Shown here: positions 53,982 to 62,935 of the stretch, one piece after another
Layout: each line of letters begins with the position of its first letter
How positions within the stretch are numbered: position 1 is the stretch's first letter
From: Abyssibius alkaniclasticus
GTDB taxonomy: Bacteria > Pseudomonadota > Alphaproteobacteria > Rhodobacterales > Rhodobacteraceae
DNA length: 64,000 bases
Reading direction: 5' to 3'
Assembly (NCBI RefSeq): GCF_020447305.1
Contig: NZ_CP095732.1
Span: forward strand, 2,264,501-2,328,500
Made by a program: the position numbers and the translations under genes
The notes under the pieces: model-generated
Told to the model about the DNA's origin: nothing
Seen by the model: only the letters and a program-made list of their open reading frames with translations
The model's database searches: none

Positions 53982-55643
53982 ATGTGGTATTTATGCAACA
54001 AGGCCCGTTTGGGCGCAGTCGTTATGTTAACCGCGAGCGGATTCGTTTCGAGTTGGGCGCAAGCACAAGAATCAAACACCCCTGCTGCGTCCGAAACGGA
54101 AATTTCCAGCACGGCGCTGACACCGGCAGCACAGGCACTGGTTGCCGAACTGGCGAAGTTGAACGAGCCAGAACTTGCAGATTGGTATGCAGCAAACGGC
54201 TATACCCCCATCTGGAACCATAATACTGCGGTCAGCACCTTGCTTGATGCCATCGCCGATGCACCCGCCAACGGCCTTCCGGCGGCGCGCTACGATGTCG
54301 AGGGCTTGCGCGCGATGGAAGCTTCCGCCGGGGGCTCGGTGCAAGCGGCTGCGGCCTTTGAGGTTGCCGCCTCGGCTTTGTTCCTGAAATATGCGGTGGA
54401 TGTATCTACCGGCATTATCGACCCGTCGAGCCTGTCCAACCTGATGGACCGCCAGCGCCCGGTCGCCGATATTCCGGCGCTGATGGATTCGGTTGCCCAA
54501 AACATGACCGATCCGGCCTTTTATGACGCGCTGGAGCCGCAAGATCCGGTTTATGCCGCGCTTAAGGACGAGCTTGTGCGCCTGCGCGTGCTGATCGCCG
54601 AAGGCGAGACCCAGCCCCGTGTTGGCCCCGGCAACACCCTGCGCCCCGGCCAGACCGACGCGCGTGTGCTTGCATTGCGCGCGCGCCTCGTGATGCAGGG
54701 CTATGATGATGTGGCGGGCGACTCGCCGGTTTATGACGATCTGCTCGTTGATGCCGTCAAAGCCTTCCAGACAGCGAACAACCTCGATGCCGATGGCATT
54801 GTCGGCCCCCAGACGCTGGAAGCTGTCAATGCCGATCCGACCCAGTATTACCAGCAGGTTCTGGTGAACCTCGAGCGGGCGCGCTGGATGAACTTTGACC
54901 GTGGCGCGCGGCATATCTGGGTCAACCAGGCGTCGTATATGGGTTATCTGATTGATAATGGTGAAGTAACGCTCGACACGCTTGTGATTGTGGGTCGGGC
55001 TGGCGAGAAATACCAGACGGTCGAATTCTCCGATCAAATGGAATATATGGTCGTCAACCCGTCGTGGAACGTGCCCCAGAGCATTGCCACCGAGGTTTAC
55101 CTGCCCGGCATTCTGCGTGACCCGACGATGCTGGCACGCCAGAACTTCGAGATGCGCGCGCGTGGCTCAGGCCGGATTGTCGACCCGCGTCTGGTTGATC
55201 TCAGCCAGTATACGGCCGGAAATTTCCCCTTCGCCCTGCGCCAGCGCCCCGGCACGAACAACGCGCTTGGCCGGGTCAAGTTCATGTTTCCCAACCGGTT
55301 CAACATCTACCTGCATGACACACCGCAGCGGAATCTGTTCAACAGCGATATTCGTGCGTTCAGTGCGGGTTGTGTGCGTGTGAAACGCCCGCTGGAACTG
55401 GCCTATGCGCTTTTGGCTCCCCAGGAGGCTGACCCCGAAGCCGCCTTTACCTCGGCGCTGAATTCGCGCACCGAGACGCAGATCAACCTGCAGGTCAGCG
55501 TGCCCGTTCATCTGGTTTACAATACCGTATTCCTGAACGATCTGGGTGAGTTGGAATATCGGATTGATACCTATGGCCGCGATGCGCTGGTCATCAACGC
55601 CCTGTTGAATGCCGGGGTGACAATGCCTTCGGTTCAGGGCTAA
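53982..55643 (+). CDS. L,D-transpeptidase (YcbB/LdtD-like)
   Basis: A 553-aa periplasmic peptidoglycan crosslinking enzyme. The ATG at 53982 gives a signal peptide (ARLGAVVMLTASGFVSSWAQA). Order: a scaffold domain (SYW-type, about 50-190), a peptidoglycan-binding_1 domain (LRARLVMQGYDDVAGDS to GIVGPQTLEAV, about 230-290) and the YkuD catalytic domain, with LHDTPQRNLFN and SAGCVRV holding the nucleophile C464. This is the large LdtD-type layout, making 3-3 crosslinks or attaching proteins. Confidence 0.92.
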   Translation: MWYLCNKARLGAVVMLTASGFVSSWAQAQESNTPAASETEISSTALTPAAQALVAELAKLNEPELADWYAANGYTPIWNHNTAVSTLLDAIADAPANGLPAARYDVEGLRAMEASAGGSVQAAAAFEVAASALFLKYAVDVSTGIIDPSSLSNLMDRQRPVADIPALMDSVAQNMTDPAFYDALEPQDPVYAALKDELVRLRVLIAEGETQPRVGPGNTLRPGQTDARVLALRARLVMQGYDDVAGDSPVYDDLLVDAVKAFQTANNLDADGIVGPQTLEAVNADPTQYYQQVLVNLERARWMNFDRGARHIWVNQASYMGYLIDNGEVTLDTLVIVGRAGEKYQTVEFSDQMEYMVVNPSWNVPQSIATEVYLPGILRDPTMLARQNFEMRARGSGRIVDPRLVDLSQYTAGNFPFALRQRPGTNNALGRVKFMFPNRFNIYLHDTPQRNLFNSDIRAFSAGCVRVKRPLELAYALLAPQEADPEAAFTSALNSRTETQINLQVSVPVHLVYNTVFLNDLGELEYRIDTYGRDALVINALLNAGVTMPSVQG

Positions 55644-55657
55644 TCTGCACGAAAGCA

Positions 55658-55678
55658 CCCGCCCCAGAACGGGGCGGG
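55658..55678 (+). terminator. GC-rich hairpin between ldt and lpxD
   Basis: CCCGCCCC-agaac-GGGGCGGG (55658-55665 with 55671-55678), no T-run; may be a weak terminator. It lies 15 nt after the ldt stop and 17 nt before lpxD. Confidence 0.5.
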
Positions 55679-55695
55679 GCGCATTCGGAGATTGC

Positions 55696-56787
55696 ATGAG
55701 CTTCACAATTGCAGAAATTGCGCAGGCGCTTGGCGCGCGGGCCGAGGGTGACCTTGGCCTTGTCGTGCTTGGCCCGTCCGAGCCGCAAAAGGCCGGACCG
55801 GATGATCTGGCGCTGGCGCTCAACGCCAAATTTGCGGAATCGTTGGGGCAGGGCAAGGCGCGCGCCGCCCTGTTATGGGATGGGGCCGATTGGCGGGCGC
55901 TTGGCCTGCAAGCCGCGCTGTTCGCCCCGCGCCCGCGCTATGCGCTTGCCGGGCTTAATCAGGTTTTCGAGCGCCGCCCGAACCTGCCTTTGGGCATTCA
56001 TGCCAGCGCAATCATCGACCCCAGCGCCGAAATAGGCAAAGGTGCGGCCATCGGCCCGTTCGTGGTGATTGGCGCGCGTGCGCGCATCGGGGCCAATGCG
56101 CGCATCCTTTCCCATGCCAGCGTGGCGGAAGATGCCGTAATAGGCGATGACTGCCTGCTGCATTCGGGTGTGCGTATCGGCGCGCGGGTGCGTATTGGCG
56201 CACGGTTCATCGCCCAGCCAAATTCGGTTGTGGGCGGTGACGGGTTTTCCTATGTCACGCCGGATACCGGCGTGGTCGAGGCCGCGCGCGCCGGGCATGA
56301 CCCTTCGGCCGATCTGGCGGCACAGCATTATGCGCGCATCAACTCGCTTGGGGCAGTGCAGATCGGCGATGATGTCGAGCTTGGCGCGGGCTGCACGGTG
56401 GACCGTGGCACCATCACCGATACGATTATCGGTTCGGGCAGCAAGCTCGATAACCTTGTGATGATCGGCCATAACGTGCGTGTGGGCGCCGATTGCCTGT
56501 TATGCGCGCAAGCCGGCGTTGGGGGCTCGTCGATCATCGAGGACCGCGTGGTGCTTGGCGGGCAGGTTGGCGTGGCCGACCATGTGACCGTGGGCAGCGG
56601 CGTTGTGGCGGCGGGCAAGTCGGGCATATCTTCCAATGTGCCGCCAAACCGTTTTATCATGGGCAACCCGGCCATTCGTGCCGAACAGAATGTCGAGATC
56701 TACAAAATCATCCGTCGCCTGCCAAAACTGGTCGAGAAGGTGGAAAGCCTGCAAAAAGCGGTTTCAAAAACCGCCACGAACGATTAG
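55696..56787 (+). CDS. lpxD: UDP-3-O-(3-hydroxyacyl)glucosamine N-acyltransferase
   Basis: A 363-aa third-step enzyme of lipid A synthesis. Ribosome site CGGAG. The N-terminal uridine-binding domain (about 1-100) precedes a long left-handed beta-helix of hexapeptide repeats (IDPSAEIGKGAAIGPF onwards, about 105-300) with the catalytic His in MIGHNVRVG, and the C-terminal helix LVEKVESLQKAV. Upstream of the acyl carrier protein gene by 31 nt. Confidence 0.95.
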   Translation: MSFTIAEIAQALGARAEGDLGLVVLGPSEPQKAGPDDLALALNAKFAESLGQGKARAALLWDGADWRALGLQAALFAPRPRYALAGLNQVFERRPNLPLGIHASAIIDPSAEIGKGAAIGPFVVIGARARIGANARILSHASVAEDAVIGDDCLLHSGVRIGARVRIGARFIAQPNSVVGGDGFSYVTPDTGVVEAARAGHDPSADLAAQHYARINSLGAVQIGDDVELGAGCTVDRGTITDTIIGSGSKLDNLVMIGHNVRVGADCLLCAQAGVGGSSIIEDRVVLGGQVGVADHVTVGSGVVAAGKSGISSNVPPNRFIMGNPAIRAEQNVEIYKIIRRLPKLVEKVESLQKAVSKTATND

Positions 56788-56818
56788 ACGGTAAGCGATT
56801 AAGCCAAGGGGACAGCCG

Positions 56819-57082
56819 ATGAGCGCCGATGTCAAAGAGAAGATCGTTGAAATCATAGCCGAACAGGCCGTTTTACAACCCTCTGACGTGTCTATGGATG
56901 CGACCTTGGAAGACCTTGGCGTCGATTCGCTTGGTCTGGTCGAAGCGATTTTCGCCATAGAGGAGGCATTTGACATTCAGGTGCCCTTCAACGCCAATGA
57001 TCCGACAGAGTCCGATTTCGACATTTCCAATATTGGCGCAATCGTGGCGGCGGTGGAGTCGCTGGTCGCGGCGAAGGGCTGA
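56819..57082 (+). CDS. acpXL: Acyl carrier protein AcpXL
   Basis: An 87-aa acyl carrier protein. The phosphopantetheine serine is S37 in LGVDSLGLVEAIF. The length, the EAIFAIEEAFDIQVPFNAND stretch and the position next to lpxD and a beta-ketoacyl synthase identify the AcpXL type, which carries very-long-chain fatty acids for lipid A, rather than the housekeeping AcpP. Confidence 0.88.
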   Translation: MSADVKEKIVEIIAEQAVLQPSDVSMDATLEDLGVDSLGLVEAIFAIEEAFDIQVPFNANDPTESDFDISNIGAIVAAVESLVAAKG

Positions 57083-57087
57083 TCGGT

Positions 57088-58302
57088 TTGAATAGGCGCG
57101 TCGTCATCACCGGCCAGGGGTCGATCAATCCGCTTGGCCATAGCGCCTCGGCCACCATGCAGGCTATGGCGGAAGGGCGCTGCGCCATCGGCCCGCTTGA
57201 CATACGCGATGTCGACCGGCTGCAAATCGGCATCGCCGGGCAGGTGCGGGGCTATGATGAGACCGCGCATTTCGGCCGGCAGGAGCTGGTGCTATACGAC
57301 CGTTTTGCGCAATTCGCCCTGTTGGCGGGCCGCGAAGCGATGGCGCAATCGGGGCTGGATGTGAATGCCCAGGACCCGACCCGCACCGGCGTTGTGCTGG
57401 GCACCTCGGGCGGCGGGCTGCAAACCCAGGATGAAAACTACCGCCTGGTCTATGAAGAGGGCAAGAACCGCGTTCACCCCTTTGTTGTGCCCCGGCTGAT
57501 GAACAATTCCGCCACGTCGCATTTGTCGATGACCTATGGCGCACAGGGGCCGAGCTTTACCGTGGCCACGGCCTGTGCAAGCTCCAACCACGCAATGGGC
57601 ATGGCCTTCAACCTGATCCGCGCGGGCATGGTCGATGCGATGCTGACCGGCGGGTCGGAATCCATGCTGGTATTCGGCGGCATCAAGGCATGGGAAGGCT
57701 TACGCGTCATGTCGAAAGACGCCTGCCGCCCGTTTTCAGCCACCCGCAACGGCATGGTGCAGGGCGAGGGTGCTGCGGTATTTGTGTTTGAAGACTATGA
57801 ACATGCGCGTGCCCGTGGTGCCGAAATTCAGGCCGAAGTGATTGGCTTTGCCATGACATCGGATGCCAGTGACATTGTCATGCCAAGTCGGGCAGGGGCG
57901 GCGCGCACCATTTCGGGCGCGCTGAAAGATGCCGGGCTGAACCCAAGCGACGTTGGCTATATCAACGCCCACGGCACCGGCACGGCGGCCAATGACAAAA
58001 CCGAATGCGGCGCCGTGCGCGATGCCTTTGGCGCAGCGGCCGATGATCTGATGATTTCTTCAACCAAATCCATGCACGGGCATCTGATTGGCGGCACGGG
58101 GGCTGTCGAGCTTTTGGCCTGCATCATGGCGCTGCGTGACGGCATTATCGCCCCGACCGTGGGTTATGAAGAGCCAGACCCGGAATGCGACCTGGACGTT
58201 GTGCCCAACGAGGCACGCAAGGCCAAGGTGGATGTCGCCATGTCCAACGCCTTTGCCTTTGGCGGCATGAATGCCGTTCTGGCCCTGCGCGCCGCACCCT
58301 GA
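57088..58302 (+). CDS. Beta-ketoacyl-ACP synthase (KAS II / FabF-like)
   Basis: A 404-aa condensing enzyme, TTG start at 57088, 5 nt after acpXL. The catalytic triad is C163 (TACASS), H295 (HGTGT) and H332 (HLIGGTGAVE). With acpXL it forms the core of the very-long-chain fatty acid pathway for lipid A; in rhizobia this locus also has fabZ, a second fabF, adh and lpxXL, which are absent here because a terminator follows directly. Confidence 0.92.
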   Translation: MNRRVVITGQGSINPLGHSASATMQAMAEGRCAIGPLDIRDVDRLQIGIAGQVRGYDETAHFGRQELVLYDRFAQFALLAGREAMAQSGLDVNAQDPTRTGVVLGTSGGGLQTQDENYRLVYEEGKNRVHPFVVPRLMNNSATSHLSMTYGAQGPSFTVATACASSNHAMGMAFNLIRAGMVDAMLTGGSESMLVFGGIKAWEGLRVMSKDACRPFSATRNGMVQGEGAAVFVFEDYEHARARGAEIQAEVIGFAMTSDASDIVMPSRAGAARTISGALKDAGLNPSDVGYINAHGTGTAANDKTECGAVRDAFGAAADDLMISSTKSMHGHLIGGTGAVELLACIMALRDGIIAPTVGYEEPDPECDLDVVPNEARKAKVDVAMSNAFAFGGMNAVLALRAAP

Positions 58303-58321
58303 CCGCATGTAGCTAAAATGA

Positions 58322-58348
58322 AAAAGGCCGCCGAAAAGGCGGCCTTTT
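58322..58348. terminator. Bidirectional terminator between the KAS gene and ialB-like gene
   Basis: AAAAGGCCGCC-gaaaa-GGCGGCCTTTT, an 11-bp stem with A-run before and T-run after, between convergent genes. Confidence 0.93.
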
Positions 58349-58365
58349 GTTGTTTTTGCTGGCGC

Positions 58366-58890
58366 TTAACGGGCGGCCAGATCGGCTTCGGCAGCGGTAA
58401 ACCCGGCCAGCGAGATTGTGGAGTCGATCGCATCGGTGGTATTGGTCACCGCGAAGATGGAAACCTTGATCGCACTGCCATCGCGCAGCCCCTGCACTTC
58501 ATCTGCGGTCAGCCCGTAGCGGGCATAGCAACCCTGCGCATCGCACCAGCTAAAGGGAAAGCCGGCGGGGGCCTTATCGTCGACGCGCACGGTCACACCG
58601 CGCGGCAGCAGGGTCAGCAACGGGGTGATGATCGTGACACCCAGAGCCGCATTGCCACCTTCGGGCAGGGCTTGCAGGGCGATGTTCACAACCTCGTTGC
58701 CCTCGGCATCCAAACCGCGTGCGATCAGGCGGCAGGCATCGGCACCTTCGGGGCAGCGCACCTCCCAGCCTTCATAGCGCGCAGCAATGCCTTGCACTTC
58801 GTCGGTGGTGGGAAAGGCGTTGGGGTCTTGCGCGGCCAGCGGTGCTGCCAATGATACCGCAAGAAGGAAAGAAAGAAATTTGATGCGCAT
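58366..58890 (-). CDS. Invasion-associated locus B (IalB) family protein
   Basis: A 174-aa exported protein. The ATG at 58890 gives a signal peptide (FLSFLLAVSLAAPLAA). Cys pairs WEVRCPEGADACRL and FSWCDAQGCYARYG, and the LLTLLPRGVTVRVD strand, define the IalB family, an envelope protein widespread in alphaproteobacteria. The name comes from Bartonella; here it has no necessary link to invasion. Confidence 0.85.
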   Translation of the reverse strand: MRIKFLSFLLAVSLAAPLAAQDPNAFPTTDEVQGIAARYEGWEVRCPEGADACRLIARGLDAEGNEVVNIALQALPEGGNAALGVTIITPLLTLLPRGVTVRVDDKAPAGFPFSWCDAQGCYARYGLTADEVQGLRDGSAIKVSIFAVTNTTDAIDSTISLAGFTAAEADLAAR

Positions 58891-59051
58891 GTAACAGATC
58901 CTGTGTGCGTAAGAGTTGCCATACTGGTCGCAGATGCGGGCCGCCAAGTCAATTATCTGCCGCGGAATTCGCCATAACCTTGCAGGAAATCGCGCAAAGC
59001 GCTGGCAAATCCGGGCGCGGTGGCTATTCTGCAGCAAAGCAAGGGGGGCAG

Positions 59052-60578
59052 ATGGGCGTTGATCGGGTTTTTGTAGGCGGTGGCGGGGCTGATTACGGCC
59101 TGCCGCAAGAGCTGTTGTTGAAATATGGCAACCGGCACGGGCTGATTGCGGGCGCCACCGGCACTGGCAAAACCGTCAGCCTGCAAATTCTGGCCGAAAG
59201 CTTTTCAGCCCAGGGCGTGCCGGTGTTTTTGGCCGATGTGAAAGGCGATCTTTCCGGGCTTGGCGTGGCAGGCTCGCCCGACGCGCCCTTGCACGATGCC
59301 TTCATGAAGCGCGCCGCCACGATCAAATTCGATGATTATGGCTATGACGCGTTTCCCGTGGTGTTTTGGGACATGTTCGCGCAATCCGGCCACCCGATCC
59401 GCACGACCATTTCCGAGATGGGCCCGCTGCTGCTGTCGCGCCTGCTGGAGCTGACCGAGGCGCAAGAGGGCATTCTGAACATTGCCTTTCGCATTGCCGA
59501 CGAGCAGGGGATGCTGCTGCTCGACCTGAAAGACCTGCGCGCCATGCTGGTCTGGCTGGGGGAAAATTCCGCCGAGATCAGCCTGCGCTACGGCAATATC
59601 GCCACGGCAAGTGTGGGCGCCATCCAGCGCCGCCTTGTGGTGCTTGAAAATCAGGGCGCGACGCAGTTTTTCGGCGAACCCGCACTCAGGCTTGAAGACA
59701 TGATCGCCACCGCCCCCGACGGGCGCGGGCGCATCAATGTGCTGGCGGCCGATCAGCTCATGGCTTCGCCCCGGCTTTATGCCACCTTTCTGCTCTGGCT
59801 GCTGTCAGAGCTTTTCGAGCAATTGCCCGAGGTCGGCGACCCCGACAAACCGAAATTCGTCTTCTTCTTTGACGAGGCGCATCTGCTGTTTGGCGATGCC
59901 TCCAAGGCGCTGCTCGATAAGGTCGAGCAGGTCGCGCGGCTGATCCGCTCCAAAGGGGTTGGCGTCTATTTTGTCACCCAAAACCCCGATGATGTGCCGT
60001 CTGACATTCTTGGCCAGCTTGGCAACCGCATCCAGCACGCATTGCGTGCCTATACCCCGCGCGACCAGAAGGCGCTGCGTGCCGCCGCCGAAACCTTCCG
60101 CCCGAACCCCGATTTCGTTACCGAAACCGCCATACGCGAGGTGGGCACCGGCGAGGCGGTCGTATCCTTGCTGGAACGCAAAGGCGTGCCCGGCATCGTG
60201 CAACGAACGCTCATCCGCCCGCCAAGCTCGCGCCTTGGCCCGATCACGGCGGCAGAACGCGCCGCCCTCATCGCCGCCAGCCCGCTGACCGGGCTGTATG
60301 ACACCGCGATAGACCGCGACAGCGCGTTCGAGGAGCTGTCCCGCCGCACCGCGCAAGCGCAGGCAGACCAGACAGCGACAAACCCCGAGGCCGAGCGCGA
60401 GTTCAGCACCGGGCGGCGATACAATCCGGGCAGCACAACGGGCAAGCCGAAATCCACCCGTTCGCGCCGCACCGATTCACCGACCGAAGCCTTCACCAAA
60501 TCGCTGTCACGCTCGGTCGGCACGAAACTCGGCAATGCCATCGTGCGCGGGGTATTGGGCGGGTTGTTCCGACGCTGA
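59052..60578 (+). CDS. HerA-like/DUF853 ATPase
   Basis: A 508-aa P-loop ATPase of the DUF853 (YjgR-like) type. The ATG at 59052 follows AAGGGGGG. Walker A ATGTGKT near residue 36, LADVKGDLSGLG near 65, Walker B FFFDEAHLLFG near 280 and an arginine-finger-type ending. Some related HerA proteins translocate DNA; for DUF853 the role is unknown. The Ser/Arg/Thr-rich tail (about 450-490) looks disordered. Convergent with the CorC gene. Confidence 0.87.
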   Translation: MGVDRVFVGGGGADYGLPQELLLKYGNRHGLIAGATGTGKTVSLQILAESFSAQGVPVFLADVKGDLSGLGVAGSPDAPLHDAFMKRAATIKFDDYGYDAFPVVFWDMFAQSGHPIRTTISEMGPLLLSRLLELTEAQEGILNIAFRIADEQGMLLLDLKDLRAMLVWLGENSAEISLRYGNIATASVGAIQRRLVVLENQGATQFFGEPALRLEDMIATAPDGRGRINVLAADQLMASPRLYATFLLWLLSELFEQLPEVGDPDKPKFVFFFDEAHLLFGDASKALLDKVEQVARLIRSKGVGVYFVTQNPDDVPSDILGQLGNRIQHALRAYTPRDQKALRAAAETFRPNPDFVTETAIREVGTGEAVVSLLERKGVPGIVQRTLIRPPSSRLGPITAAERAALIAASPLTGLYDTAIDRDSAFEELSRRTAQAQADQTATNPEAEREFSTGRRYNPGSTTGKPKSTRSRRTDSPTEAFTKSLSRSVGTKLGNAIVRGVLGGLFRR

Positions 60579-60638
60579 ACATCTTTTGCTCAAAAATATC
60601 CCCGCCGGAGGCATCCGACCGGGCCAATGGCGCCGCCG

Positions 60639-61955
60639 CTACCCATCGAGGCGCCTCAACCTCAGTTTGGTAATCCGGTTGCGCTCGCGCTCCAGCACCT
60701 CAAAACGGAACCCGTGAAAGACAAAGACCTGTCCCTTTGCAGGGATCATCCGCGCCTCGTGAATGACCAGCCCCGCCACGGTATTGGCCTCGTCATCGGG
60801 CAGCGACCATTCACAGGCGCGGTTCAGATCGCGTATGGTCATGCTGCCTTCGACGATCACCGTGCCATCGGTCTGCCGGTCAACCTCGGCTTCCTCGACA
60901 TCATGCTCATCGGCAATTTCGCCAACGATTTCTTCCAGAATATCCTCTAGCGTGATCAGCCCGCGCAGGCTGCCATATTCATCGACGACCAGCGCAAAAT
61001 GCGTGCGGCGGCGCAGAAATTCGCGCATCTGTTCATCAAGCGTCGTGGTATCGGGAATGAAATAGGGGGCCATTGCCACGCCCATCACGTTGAATTTCTC
61101 AATCCCCTGCAAACCGCCTTCGGCATCACGCACCAGGCTGTTGACCGCGCGCAACAGGTCTTTGGCATGAACAACCCCCACCACGTTTTCAGGTTCGCCA
61201 CGATAGACAGGAATGCGTGTAAACGACGAGGACAGACATTGCGACAGAATCTCGGCCGGGGGGGCGTCAGCATCGATCATCTCGATATTTGAACGATGTA
61301 GCATGATTTCTTCAACCACGCGGTTTTTCAGGTCGAGCGCACCGAGCAGCCGGTCACGGTCATCTTTCTCCACGCCGCCCTCGGAATGGTGCAGCGCAAT
61401 CGCCCCGGCAATTTCCTCATGCGCCAGAACATGGGCATTCGGGTCGGTGCGCACACCGAATATGCGCAGCATAAGCCGCACGACCAGCCGCACGGTCGAA
61501 ACAACCGGCGCAAGCAGACGCACGACAATCGAAACCGGCATGGCCACGCGGGTGGCGGCAAGTTCGGCATTGGTAATGGCATAGGTTTTGGGCATCACCT
61601 CGGCAAAGACCAGCACAAGCACGGTCATGATGCCGGTGGCGATGACCACGCCGGAATCTCCAAACAGGCTGGTGAAGAGCGATGTTGCCAGCGATGTCGC
61701 CAGAATATTCACAAGGTTGTTGCCCAGCAGGATTGCGCCAATCAGCCGCTCGCTGTCTTCGGTCAGCGCCAAAGCACGCTCGGCCCCGCGGTTTTTCCTG
61801 TCGGCCTGGGCGCGCAGCTTGCCGCGGCTGGCCGCGGTCAGGGCGGTTTCGGAGCCGGAAAAGAAGGCCGAAAGCAACAAAAGCACCAATATCACCGCAA
61901 GGGTAATCCAGGTTGTGCTGTCAAAAATAACTATCTCGCCAGCGGTCGTTGGCAT
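60639..61955 (-). CDS. CorC/HlyC family protein (CNNM-CBS-CorC)
   Basis: A 438-aa membrane protein: DUF21/CNNM domain (about 10-200, with SAFFSGSETALTAASRGKL), two CBS domains (about 210-335), and a C-terminal CorC_HlyC domain (about 345-430, GTVIVEGSMTIRDLNRAC). The family is linked to magnesium/cobalt handling; the transport direction is not known here. It lies 74 nt upstream of xerD on the same strand. Confidence 0.9.
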   Translation of the reverse strand: MPTTAGEIVIFDSTTWITLAVILVLLLLSAFFSGSETALTAASRGKLRAQADRKNRGAERALALTEDSERLIGAILLGNNLVNILATSLATSLFTSLFGDSGVVIATGIMTVLVLVFAEVMPKTYAITNAELAATRVAMPVSIVVRLLAPVVSTVRLVVRLMLRIFGVRTDPNAHVLAHEEIAGAIALHHSEGGVEKDDRDRLLGALDLKNRVVEEIMLHRSNIEMIDADAPPAEILSQCLSSSFTRIPVYRGEPENVVGVVHAKDLLRAVNSLVRDAEGGLQGIEKFNVMGVAMAPYFIPDTTTLDEQMREFLRRRTHFALVVDEYGSLRGLITLEDILEEIVGEIADEHDVEEAEVDRQTDGTVIVEGSMTIRDLNRACEWSLPDDEANTVAGLVIHEARMIPAKGQVFVFHGFRFEVLERERNRITKLRLRRLDG

Positions 61956-62029
61956 ATGGGGGGTCCTTGAAAACCTGTGAAACTGTTGTCTTTATGGGGG
62001 CGGGCGCGCCAAATCGCAAGATGGGGGAT

Positions 62030-62935
62030 TCAGGCCAGCGGGTGTTTGGTCAGCACAAGGCTCTTGAGCGTTTCATCCAGCACATGCGTGTAAATCTCGG
62101 TGGTTGACACATCGGCATGGCCCAGCAGCATCTGGATACTGCGCAGATCGGCGCCATTGGCCAGCAGATGCGTGGCAAAAGCATGGCGCAGCGTGTGGGG
62201 CGACAGTTTTTCGTGGTTCAGCCCGGCGGCCAGCGCCACATCCTTGAGCAGCAGAAAAAAGCCGACCCGCGTAAAATGCCCCGCCTTGGCGCGTGACGGG
62301 AACAGCGCGCGTGATTTCTGGTGCTTTTCGGCCAGCTGCGCATCGCGCGCCACAAGCCATTCGGCCAGCGCCGCCTGGGCCGGTGGCGACAGCGGCACCA
62401 TGCGCTCGCGCCCGCCCTTGCCGCGCACCAGCAGCATGGCCGGGTTGCCGCGCGCTGCTGCTTCGGGCAGGGCGACCAGTTCGGAAACCCGCATTCCCGT
62501 GGCATAGAGCAGTTCAAACAGGCAGGTATTGCGCGCACGTTCATGCGCGCTGCGCCCATATCTGCGGGCCGCTGCAAGCAAAGCCTCGACCTCGACAAGG
62601 CTCAGGGTTTTGGGCAGGCGTGTGCTGGCCCCGGGGCCACGAAGCTCTCCTGCCGGATTGTCGCCGCGCCAGCCTTCCTGAAACACGAAACGGTAGAATT
62701 GCCGGATGGATGACAGCCTGCGCGCGCGCGTGCTGGGCGCCAGCCCGTTGCCTGCCAGGGCTGAAAGATAGCCTTCAATATCGGCGCGGCTGGCCCCTGC
62801 CAGCGTGGTGGCACCAAGATGGGCGCTGAAATCTTCAAGGTCATGGCGATAGGCGGAAAGCGTGTTGGCCGCCGCCCCGGCTTCGGCGGCAATGGCTGAC
62901 AGGAAGGCGCCAACCCAATTTGCGCCGCTGGCCAT
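62030..62935 (-). CDS. xerD: Tyrosine recombinase XerD
   Basis: A 301-aa site-specific recombinase resolving chromosome dimers at dif with XerC. ATG at 62935, which overlaps the upstream gene's stop by 1 nt. Core-binding domain at residues 5-90; catalytic R149, K173, H247, R250, H273 and Y282 are all present. The length and the SPHTLRHAFATHLLANGADLR motif are those of XerC/D, not of a phage or island integrase. A longer start at 63019 is rejected. Confidence 0.93.
   Translation of the reverse strand: MASGANWVGAFLSAIAAEAGAAANTLSAYRHDLEDFSAHLGATTLAGASRADIEGYLSALAGNGLAPSTRARRLSSIRQFYRFVFQEGWRGDNPAGELRGPGASTRLPKTLSLVEVEALLAAARRYGRSAHERARNTCLFELLYATGMRVSELVALPEAAARGNPAMLLVRGKGGRERMVPLSPPAQAALAEWLVARDAQLAEKHQKSRALFPSRAKAGHFTRVGFFLLLKDVALAAGLNHEKLSPHTLRHAFATHLLANGADLRSIQMLLGHADVSTTEIYTHVLDETLKSLVLTKHPLA

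Noticed and set aside
62030-62935. Tyrosine recombinase as an island or phage integrase
   Set aside because: Length, motifs and position (beside core genes, no att-type repeats) fit housekeeping XerD.
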